Part shown: piece by piece, positions 57,376-64,000 of the stretch
How positions within the stretch are numbered: the stretch's first letter is position 1
Layout: every line of letters begins with the position of its first letter
The notes under the pieces: generated by a model
Seen by the model: the letters and a program-made list of their open reading frames with translations, nothing else
Databases searched by the model: none
Told to the model about the DNA's origin: nothing
Position numbers and translations under genes: made by a program
Origin: an uncultured Gammaproteobacteria bacterium
GTDB lineage: Bacteria > Pseudomonadota > Gammaproteobacteria > UBA6429 > Thiohalophilaceae
Direction of reading: 5' to 3'
DNA length: 64,000 nt
Assembly (NCBI GenBank): GCA_913064945.1
Contig: CAJYAN010000003.1
Location: forward strand, 186,001 to 250,000

Positions 57376-57496
57376 AGACGAGACCCTGTTATTGTCCGAA
57401 TCGCCCCCTGGTGCAGAAGTATGACTCGGGAATTTAATCATTCTCAGTTGTCGGCAGTATAGGCGATCTGGTCTCAGCCTGCTTTTCTGCAGACCA

Positions 57497-57523
57497 TAAA
57501 AAAGGCTGCTCAGGGGCAGCCTT
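57497..57523 (-). terminator. Rho-independent terminator after the tusE gene
   Basis: AAGGCTGC (57502-57509) pairs with GCAGCCTT (57516-57523). On the minus strand six T residues follow. It is 27-50 bases past the tusE stop. Confidence 0.85.
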
Positions 57524-57549
57524 TTCGATGCGTCACCGCCGCCGGACTG

Positions 57550-57843
57550 CTATACGCAACCTGTTGGTTTGGGTAGACCACCATATTTGGTAATGGGCTT
57601 CATGGGCCCGGTCATCCACATCTTAAACATTTCTTTTTGATCGGCCTTGAGGTATTTGGCGAATTTTCGAATCGGTGGCACCACGCTATATTCATCGTAA
57701 AACTCACGTGCCTTCAGGATCTGTTCCCATTTGTCATCGTCCAGCTCAATGCCGTCGGCCTCCGCCATGGCCCGACCCAGCTCCGGGCTCCACTGACTCA
57801 TATCGACAAGATAACCATCACCATCACGTTCCGGTAATTCCAT
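57550..57843 (-). CDS. tusE: TusE/DsrC-family sulfur carrier
   Basis: 97 residues, slightly short for the family. The core DGYLVDMSQWSPELGRAMAE and the C-terminal arm GGLPKPTGCV with the penultimate persulfide Cys are intact. The second Cys of DsrC (about ten residues upstream of the first) is absent: the segment reads PITKYGGLPKP. This favours a TusE-like relay (tRNA 2-thiouridine) or a DsrC-like carrier rather than true dissimilatory DsrC. mnmC, acting on the same thiolated wobble base, is elsewhere in the window. Confidence 0.87.
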   Translation of the reverse strand: MELPERDGDGYLVDMSQWSPELGRAMAEADGIELDDDKWEQILKAREFYDEYSVVPPIRKFAKYLKADQKEMFKMWMTGPMKPITKYGGLPKPTGCV

Positions 57844-58049
57844 AACTTATTGCCCTCACAAACTATATTATCACTAGAAGATATATCGGGACCCGATATA
57901 CCAAAGTATTCTAGTAAGTTATTTAGTGGCCTGTCTACGCTTTATCAAGGTCTGATCGCCGGTATTTTATCAGCGCTGACAAAAAGCCGCTGCAATTTCA
58001 ATTATCTGACATATCGCGTATTGTATCGCTGATAAACGGTAAGGCCCCT

Positions 58050-58802
58050 ATGACCATTTTGACCTTTTCCCCGCTGGATTTGACCCTGGTTGCCCTCATT
58101 TTTGTCTGGACCGGCTTTGTCCGCAGCGGCCTGGGCTTCGGCGGCGCGGCCCTGGGATTACCGCTACTGTTCCTGATCGAGCCACGCGCCCTCTATTGGT
58201 TACCCATAATTGGCAGCCACCTGCTGTTTTTTTCGGCGCTGACCCTGCGCACCCGTATCCATAACGTCGACTGGGCCTATTTGCGTCAGGTCAGTGTTTA
58301 CGTGATTCCGGCAGCCCTCATCGGTATTTTTGGACTAATCAGCCTGCCCAATCACTGGCTGGTCCTGTTTATTTACAGTATTACCCTTTTTTATGCCGGT
58401 CTCTGGCTGTTAAATCTGAATATTCATAGCAATCACCGTTGGCTCGACCGAATACTGCTCATCATTGGTGGCTATGTAGCAGGCACCTCGCTGTCCGGCG
58501 CACCCATTATGGTGGCGGTCTTTATGCGTCATATTGCCCGACATCAGTTGCGTAACACCATGTTTGTACTGTGGTTTCTTCTCGTAACGATTAAGATGCT
58601 GACCTTTGTTTCCTTTAAGGTGCCGCTCCATCTGCTATCGGCCCTGCTACTGCTGCCGGTGGCGACCATCGGCCATGTGGCGGGGCTGAGGCTACATGAT
58701 CGAATTCTGCAACATGACCAGCAATTTAAACGTCTGATTGGCGGCGTATTGGCACTGATCAGCCTGATTGGCCTATGGCACTGGTACCGGTCAGGATTTT
58801 GA
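58050..58802 (+). CDS. TauE/SafE (TSUP) family anion exporter
   Basis: 250 residues with eight helices in two similar halves, each beginning with a Gly-rich loop: FVRSGLGFGGAALGLPLLFL and GGYVAGTSLSGAPIMVAVFM. The family exports sulfite, sulfoacetate or other organosulfonates and their coupling anions. It diverges from tusE across about 206 bp, so a common sulfur link is plausible but not proven. Confidence 0.85.
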   Translation: MTILTFSPLDLTLVALIFVWTGFVRSGLGFGGAALGLPLLFLIEPRALYWLPIIGSHLLFFSALTLRTRIHNVDWAYLRQVSVYVIPAALIGIFGLISLPNHWLVLFIYSITLFYAGLWLLNLNIHSNHRWLDRILLIIGGYVAGTSLSGAPIMVAVFMRHIARHQLRNTMFVLWFLLVTIKMLTFVSFKVPLHLLSALLLLPVATIGHVAGLRLHDRILQHDQQFKRLIGGVLALISLIGLWHWYRSGF

Positions 58803-58838
58803 AGGTATCTCAGAACCCCCCGCGTCACCCCGCCACAA

Positions 58839-58852
58839 TGATGTCGACATCA
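58839..58852. other. 14-bp perfect palindrome between convergent genes
   Basis: TGATGTCGACATCA, flanked by loosely complementary CCCCG and CGGGG. It stands between the ends of the TauE-like and YbiT-like genes. No T-run, so a plain terminator is doubtful. Confidence 0.45.
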
Positions 58853-58913
58853 CGCCGGGGCACGCTCCTCGCCTCTCTTCATCGCAGGCGGCGGCGACCC
58901 GGAGCCTAAGGGC

Positions 58914-60506
58914 TTAGTTAATGGCCTGACTACGCAGGTAGTCTTCGTAGGTGCCATTAAAATTGACCATACCCTGCGGCGTCATCTCGATAATGCGGGT
59001 CGCCAGCGAGGAGACAAATTCGCGGTCGTGACTAACAAAGATCAGGGTGCCGGGATAGTTTTCCAGCGCCAGGTTGAGTGCCTCGATGGATTCCATGTCC
59101 AGGTGGTTGGTGGGTTCATCCATCACCAGGATATTGGGCCGAGCCAGCATCAGCTTGCCGAACAATAACCTGCCCTGTTCGCCCCCGGAGACGACCTTGA
59201 CTGATTTATTGATTTCATCCTGCGAAAACAACATACGGCCCAGTGTGCCACGCACCACCTGATCATCGTCACCGGTCTGACGCCACTGTGTCATCCAGTC
59301 GAACAGGCTCATATCCTTTTTGAAGTCCTCGGCATGGTCCTGGGCAAAGTAGCCGACCGTTGAATTTTCTGACCATTTCACCGTGCCGCTGTCCGGGCTG
59401 ATGTCACCAACCAGACTACGCAGCAGAGTGGTCTTACCGATACCATTGGGGCCGATAATGGCGATGCGTTCACCGACCTCGACCAGCATGTTCAGGCCGC
59501 TAAAAAGTGGTGTCTCAGCATAACGCTTGGCCAGGCCTTCCACTTCCAGCGCCAGCCGATAGAGCTTTTTGTCCTGCTCAAAGCGGATAAAAGGGCTCTG
59601 CCGACTCGACGGCTTGATCTCATCGAGCTGGATTTTTTCAATCTGCTTGGCGCGCGAGGTCGCCTGCTTGGCCTTGGAGGCATTGGCCGAGAAGCGGCTG
59701 ACAAAGGTCTGTAGCTCACTGATCTGGGCCTTTTTCTTGGCATTGTCCGCGAGTAGGCGCTCACGTACCTGAGTCGAGGCCGTCATATAGTCATCGTAAT
59801 TGCCCGGGTAGAGACGAATTTCGCCATAGTCCAGGTCGGCCATATGGGTACAGACACTATTTAAAAAGTGACGGTCATGGGAGATGATAATCATGGTGCT
59901 ATTGCGCTGATTGAGCACACCCTCGAGCCAGCGAATGGTATTGATATCCAGGTTATTGGTCGGTTCGTCGAGCAGCATAATATCCGGCTCGGCGAACAGG
60001 GCCTGCGCCAGCAATACGCGCAGCTTCCAGCCGGGGGCGACGGCACTCATGGGACCATTGTGCTGTTCCAGCGGAATCTCCAGACCCAGCAGTAATTCAC
60101 CGGCACGGGACTCGGCAGTATAGCCATCCAGTTCAGCAAACTCGACTTCAAGCTCGGCGACCTGCATGCCGTCCTCTTCCGTCATTTCCGCCAGGGAGTA
60201 GATCCGGTCGCGCTCAGCCTTAACCTCCCAGAGGCGTTGGTGGCCCATAATAACCGTATCGATCACGGTGAATTCTTCAAAAGCGAATTGATCCTGACGC
60301 AGCTTGCCGATGCGCTCATTGGGGTCGGTCATGACATTGCCGGAGGTCGGCTCCAGGTCGCCACCGAGAATTTTCATAAAGGTCGACTTGCCGCAACCAT
60401 TGGCGCCGATCAGACCATAGCGATTACCCTCGCCAAATTTGACCGAGACATTTTCGAACAGGGGTTTGGCCCCAAACTGGATAGTGAGATTGGCTGTAGA
60501 GATCAA
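58914..60506 (-). CDS. ybiT: ABC-F family ATPase, YbiT type
   Basis: 530 residues, the exact length of E. coli YbiT. Two ATP-binding cassettes with Walker [10 protein letters not shown] and GPNGIGKTT, Walker [11 protein letters not shown] and [10 protein letters not shown], and a linker (about 240-320) typical of ribosome-binding ABC-F proteins. No membrane segment. The YbiT branch binds the ribosomal E site; its exact stress role is unknown. It converges on the TauE-like gene. Confidence 0.92.
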   Translation of the reverse strand: MISTANLTIQFGAKPLFENVSVKFGEGNRYGLIGANGCGKSTFMKILGGDLEPTSGNVMTDPNERIGKLRQDQFAFEEFTVIDTVIMGHQRLWEVKAERDRIYSLAEMTEEDGMQVAELEVEFAELDGYTAESRAGELLLGLEIPLEQHNGPMSAVAPGWKLRVLLAQALFAEPDIMLLDEPTNNLDINTIRWLEGVLNQRNSTMIIISHDRHFLNSVCTHMADLDYGEIRLYPGNYDDYMTASTQVRERLLADNAKKKAQISELQTFVSRFSANASKAKQATSRAKQIEKIQLDEIKPSSRQSPFIRFEQDKKLYRLALEVEGLAKRYAETPLFSGLNMLVEVGERIAIIGPNGIGKTTLLRSLVGDISPDSGTVKWSENSTVGYFAQDHAEDFKKDMSLFDWMTQWRQTGDDDQVVRGTLGRMLFSQDEINKSVKVVSGGEQGRLLFGKLMLARPNILVMDEPTNHLDMESIEALNLALENYPGTLIFVSHDREFVSSLATRIIEMTPQGMVNFNGTYEDYLRSQAIN

Positions 60507-60638
60507 GGCAGGCTTCCGAATAAAACTGTGAAAAGATAGCGCCGTAGCGAAAGCCGCGCATTATGCCACAAATAACGAGGCCTGTTGGTAGTTTCCGTGC
60601 CCTCGCCTGCTGGCAATGGTCATCAGGAAGGGACTGTT

Positions 60639-61079
60639 TTAGTAGGACTCCTCCCAGCTGATATAGTGCTCCAGCTGCGCGATTCTATCCTGTTGTTCCT
60701 TGATAATATCTTTTACTACATCTCCCATGGAAATCATACCAATCACACGTTCCTCCTGCATCACTGGCAGGTGACGAAGATGATGCTCTGTCATCACGAC
60801 CAGACACTCCTCGGTGTTTTGTCCCGGGTAGGTATAATACACCTGTCGCGTCATGATCTCTTTTACCTGAGTTTCACGGGAGGAGCGCCCCATGAGGACA
60901 ACTTTGCGTGCATAATCTCTCTCCGACAAAATACCGTTTAAGACCCCGTCATGCATAACCAGTAAGGCCCCGATACCCTTGGCGTCCATCAGCTGAATGG
61001 CACTGTAGACCGTCTCAGTCGGGGATATCGACCAAAGGTGGTGAGGCTTTCCCTGTAGTAATGAAGCAACATCCGTCAT
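60639..61079 (-). CDS. Two-CBS-domain protein
   Basis: 146 residues made of a tandem CBS pair (first domain around TVYSAIQLMDAKGIGALLVM, second around NTEECLVVMTEHHLRHLPVM), ending in a short coiled coil (EQQDRIAQLEHYISW). CBS pairs bind AMP, ATP or SAM and sense energy state. No catalytic partner is fused. It diverges from the histidine kinase gene. Confidence 0.88.
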   Translation of the reverse strand: MTDVASLLQGKPHHLWSISPTETVYSAIQLMDAKGIGALLVMHDGVLNGILSERDYARKVVLMGRSSRETQVKEIMTRQVYYTYPGQNTEECLVVMTEHHLRHLPVMQEERVIGMISMGDVVKDIIKEQQDRIAQLEHYISWEESY

Positions 61080-61272
61080 AATTTTTCCCCGAAAGTTATC
61101 CTCTCGTACGACTTAATTAAAGACCAGAATGAATTACCTGTCATCCTCGCTATTATGTCGTTAACGGTATCCCTTCGGTTTTACAATGTTTTACAAATAC
61201 ACACAGACCTCGTGACATCTCGACACTATACTTTTGTATTGACTTACGCTATGTGGATTAAACAGACCGCCA

Positions 61273-63582
61273 ATGCAGACTAGCAAGCTTCACAAGACGT
61301 CCCTGACCGTCATTAGCACCGTGCTGCTATCCGTACTGGCAATTTATGGCAACTATCTGCACCTGAGTCTCTTTTTTGGCGTCGATTTTATCTTTGGCAG
61401 TATTGCGGCCCTGATAGCACTGCGCCTGTCGGGCTTAAAAGTCGGTGTCGCAGTAGCACTGATTGCCGGAGCCTATACCTATCATCGCTGGGGGCATCCC
61501 TATGCAATGATTACCTTTGGCCTGGAGGCCTTCATCGTTGGAATACTACTAAAACGTCGAATAAGCAGTCTTGTCCTGGCCGATATTCTCTACTGGATCA
61601 TTCTGGGTATGCCCCTGGTATGGTTTTTTTATCACCATGTTCTCGGCATGAACGATAGTCAAGCAACACTCATTCTCCTCAAGCAACCTATCAACGGCAT
61701 TGCCAATGCCATCATAGCCACCTATATCCTGTTCCTGATCCCGAAGCACTTTTACCAGGCAAAACAGTCAAACGTACAAAGCCACATCTACCTTAAAGAG
61801 CTTCTGTTCACGACATTATTGGCTGTTTCATTGTTAATTACCCTCCTACTCATCACTTACCAAAGTCATACCGCAAAACCCCAGTATGAGAGCAATCTCA
61901 ATAATGAGATGAAACTCTATCTTGATTTTATCGAATATCGCGTCATTGACAATTCTGGCAGCATTAATTACCAGGTCATCACGGGTGACCATCACCTCTA
62001 CACCCACCACCGAAATATTATTTTGTTGTCCAATGACACACGCAAGATACTCGCCACTAGCCTGCCGAAAAATATTTCCGAGGCGTTCATCAACAGCGGT
62101 ACAACACAAAACCTGCAAAACGGTTTAAAGTTATGGATGCCCGAACGCGGCGAGCTACCACTCATGCTATGGTGGAAAAAGACCTACTATTTTATTGAAC
62201 AACCACTTGACTCGTTACCTGGTGCAAATCTTATCGTATTACAGAATAGTCAGCCCATAATCGAAAAACTGCAAAAAAATGTCGTTCAGGAATTTATGCT
62301 GTTATTTGGTATGATGCTGGCCAGCGGTCTGATTGCCTACTACATCAGTACCCTACTCACCAACCCGATTATCAAGTTAACCGAGTCGACTAAGAATGTT
62401 CCTGACAAACTAAAAACCGGGATGCATATCGAATGGCCCCGTAGTGCCATTAGTGAACTGAATCAACTTTCCAGCCAGGCACAACTCATGTCTGAAAGCA
62501 TTCGCGAGACGTTTAATGATGCCAACCTGCGTTCCAGCGCCATCATTGAGGCCTCAGTCGACGCCATTATTACCATCAATGACAAAGACATTGTCGAGAG
62601 TTTTAATACTGCTGCAGAGCGAATGTTTGGCTACCCCAGAGGCGAAATCATTGGAACCAATATCAAGCGCCTGATGCCCGAACCCTATCAGGCACACCAC
62701 GATGGTTATATTAAAAACTTTGCTGCAGATAATTCCCGCCGGCCTTTTGCCGGTAACCGACGTGAACTGCAGGCCTTGCGTAAAAATGGCTCAACCTTTC
62801 CGATCGAACTGTCTCTTACCACGGTGTATTTACAGAACCAGATTTTATATACCGGCATTCTTACCGACATCACCGAGCGTAAGGCCAACGAAAGACTAAA
62901 ACACGAATTCATTTCCACCGTCAGCCATGAATTACGCACCCCACTCACCTCCATACAGGGTGCCTTAAAACTCATCCAGGCACGTCAGGCTACGGCTTCT
63001 GCTGAGGAGTCTCAAACCATGATGGCGCTGGCAGAACGTAATGCCCATCGACTGGCGGAGCTGATAAATGATTTACTTGATTTTGAGAAACTTGACTCTG
63101 ATGGCATCCGTTATAACTACCAGAACATTGACCTGAATGAGCTACTCGGCACACTAATAGAAAATAATAGTCCAATGGCGACGCAGGCCGGTGTTCACCT
63201 GCTGCAGGCAGACAGTTGCCGTGGTCGAATCAAGGCAGACCCGGCACGACTGATTCAGGTTTTATCCAACTTAATTTCGAACGCCATTAAATTTTCTCGA
63301 CCTGACTCGAGTATTAATCTCGGCTGCATTGTAGAGCCTGAGCAAATTAAAATCTATGTACAGGATCATGGCGAAGGCATTGCCGATGAATTCAAACAGC
63401 GTATTTTTCAACGATTCAGCCAGGCCGACGGCTCAGATACCAAACGCATACAACGTGGCACGGGGCTCGGCCTGGCGATTTCAAGACGCATGACCGAGGA
63501 CATGGGGGGATGCATAACGTTTGAAAGTCAGCTTGGTGTCGGCAGCACATTTTATGTGATATTTCCCCCTGAACGTGACTAA
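61273..63582 (+). CDS. Membrane sensor histidine kinase with FixL-like PAS domain
   Basis: 769 residues. N-terminal membrane block of about six or seven helices (10-170), one further helix, a periplasmic part of about 140 residues, another helix (about 340-360), a linker, a PAS domain (about 425-545), HisKA and HATPase. The phospho-acceptor is His552 in STVSHELRTP; N box NLISN (666-670), DHGEG (698-702) and GTGLG (729-733) are intact. The PAS has His476 and Arg496 twenty residues apart, as in haem-binding FixL. There is no receiver domain and no response regulator nearby, so it is an orphan kinase. Confidence 0.9.
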   Translation: MQTSKLHKTSLTVISTVLLSVLAIYGNYLHLSLFFGVDFIFGSIAALIALRLSGLKVGVAVALIAGAYTYHRWGHPYAMITFGLEAFIVGILLKRRISSLVLADILYWIILGMPLVWFFYHHVLGMNDSQATLILLKQPINGIANAIIATYILFLIPKHFYQAKQSNVQSHIYLKELLFTTLLAVSLLITLLLITYQSHTAKPQYESNLNNEMKLYLDFIEYRVIDNSGSINYQVITGDHHLYTHHRNIILLSNDTRKILATSLPKNISEAFINSGTTQNLQNGLKLWMPERGELPLMLWWKKTYYFIEQPLDSLPGANLIVLQNSQPIIEKLQKNVVQEFMLLFGMMLASGLIAYYISTLLTNPIIKLTESTKNVPDKLKTGMHIEWPRSAISELNQLSSQAQLMSESIRETFNDANLRSSAIIEASVDAIITINDKDIVESFNTAAERMFGYPRGEIIGTNIKRLMPEPYQAHHDGYIKNFAADNSRRPFAGNRRELQALRKNGSTFPIELSLTTVYLQNQILYTGILTDITERKANERLKHEFISTVSHELRTPLTSIQGALKLIQARQATASAEESQTMMALAERNAHRLAELINDLLDFEKLDSDGIRYNYQNIDLNELLGTLIENNSPMATQAGVHLLQADSCRGRIKADPARLIQVLSNLISNAIKFSRPDSSINLGCIVEPEQIKIYVQDHGEGIADEFKQRIFQRFSQADGSDTKRIQRGTGLGLAISRRMTEDMGGCITFESQLGVGSTFYVIFPPERD

Positions 63583-63718
63583 GTCTAACCGCCACCCCAG
63601 TTCCTTAGCTGCCTCAATCCTTCACGCCATACATCCGCCCCTGGTGATTCTCTATCACTGACGATTCAATTATAAAGATTTGATCACATCCTGCCGATAC
63701 AGGAGAAAGATTGAAACC

Positions 63719-64000
63719 ATGGAATTTACCATAATGCGGATCAAAATCAGCGTGTTACTAGTTGTGGGTCTCATTTCTCTCGCCAACACGGCGATGGCCA
63801 CGCAGAAAGGTCTAAAATTTGGCTCTGTCGCCATGGACGTACCGGCAGATATGCACCGCCGGCTCACCCCTTTAACCCAGTACCTGAGTCACATAATAGG
63901 CCGACCCGTCACGCTCAAGCTATCAAAGAATATGCCCGCAGCCATCCATGCCATTAGCCATCAGAGCGTCGACCTTGCCTATTTGACGCCCGTGGCCTAC
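63719..64000 (+). CDS. PhnD-like periplasmic binding protein, 3' end beyond window
   Basis: 94 codons in view. Signal peptide (RIKISVLLVVGLISLANTAMA), then KFGSVAMDVPADMHRRLTP, a helix and the PhnD signature QSVDLAYLTPVAY. Fold of phosphate/phosphonate/sulfur-oxyanion binding proteins; the same module forms the sensor part of TtrS-type kinases. Because the gene is cut, a fused kinase or GGDEF domain cannot be ruled out. ATG at 63719 or, 5 codons on, 63734. It is 136 bp after the histidine kinase and could supply its periplasmic ligand signal. Confidence 0.75.
   Translation, partial: MEFTIMRIKISVLLVVGLISLANTAMATQKGLKFGSVAMDVPADMHRRLTPLTQYLSHIIGRPVTLKLSKNMPAAIHAISHQSVDLAYLTPVAY

Overview
The window reads as a chromosomal segment of a free-living gammaproteobacterium of moderate GC. 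I found no plasmid, phage, transposase or CRISPR signature. The assignment rests on genes and gene orders typical of that class: metG followed by rsxABCDGE and nth; purM-purN-DUF3108 divergent from DUF2066, a CDP-alcohol phosphatidyltransferase, an AI-2E-type permease and hda; rapA, slyX, mnmC, a ybiT-type ABC-F ATPase and a rlmK-type methylase. Sulfur genes (tusE/DsrC family, a YeeE/YedE transporter, a TauE/SafE-type exporter, SoxW/TlpA-like thioredoxins), an Rnf complex and one PEP-CTERM protein suggest an environmental, possibly sulfur-oxidising lineage. That last step is inference.

Layout. 1-7217 (minus strand): ilvI-ilvH-ilvC-pssA-leuA, a family 4 uracil-DNA glycosylase and rimI (cut by the left edge). 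A terminator-like hairpin lies in the ilvI leader. 7482-11299 (plus): a DUF4124 protein, a MIF-type tautomerase, proS, a lytic transglycosylase and an orphan type IV pilin. 11484-14629 (minus): two periplasmic thioredoxins overlapping a TolC-type channel and a membrane fusion protein, with no pump. 14965-16039: two DUF4398-like lipoproteins, one with LysM. 16153-20908: arsC-like/wrbA/DUF2069 against the hda operon. 21045-25369: purMN-DUF3108, dcd and mrp. 25581-33680: metG, the complete six-gene Rnf (rsx) operon and nth. 33776-41633: accessory stretch with a SHOCT-like protein, a DoxX remnant, DUF2892, a PAS-GGDEF cyclase, a processive family 2 glycosyltransferase, PsiE, DUF1499, SlyX, an AEC transporter and a HIT protein. 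41748-52974: rapA, a PEP-CTERM protein with a sigma-54-like promoter, a TlpA-like protein, YchJ, a spermidine-synthase-like methylase, mnmC, a short MscS channel, a YhiN-type flavoprotein and stand-alone rlmK. 53111-58802: redox, sulfur and nucleoside genes. 58914-64000: ybiT, a CBS protein, a PAS histidine kinase and the start of a PhnD-like binding protein.

What ties it together. The left block makes branched-chain amino acids and phosphatidylserine. The centre couples ferredoxin and NADH to an ion gradient (Rnf) and probably services iron-sulfur proteins (Mrp, Nth). Two signalling proteins, a diguanylate cyclase and a histidine kinase, carry PAS domains with the FixL-type His and Arg at the same 20-residue spacing, so haem-based gas or redox sensing is possible.

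The most unusual items are small-scale. mnmC has no ATG, GTG or TTG codon able to make the full protein. An 18-codon ORF overlaps rsxA, which lacks its own ribosome site. A heptamer array of 11 copies switches once from CAGGTGC to CAGGCGC. A family of CGCAAAGACGC inverted-repeat elements includes one that holds a REP pair and another that supplies the mrp terminator. A thioredoxin-TolC-fusion-protein operon has no transporter. I see no unmistakable new defence or mobile system; the best candidates for something undescribed are that operon and the ppnP/unknown/macro-domain cluster at 55894-57441.
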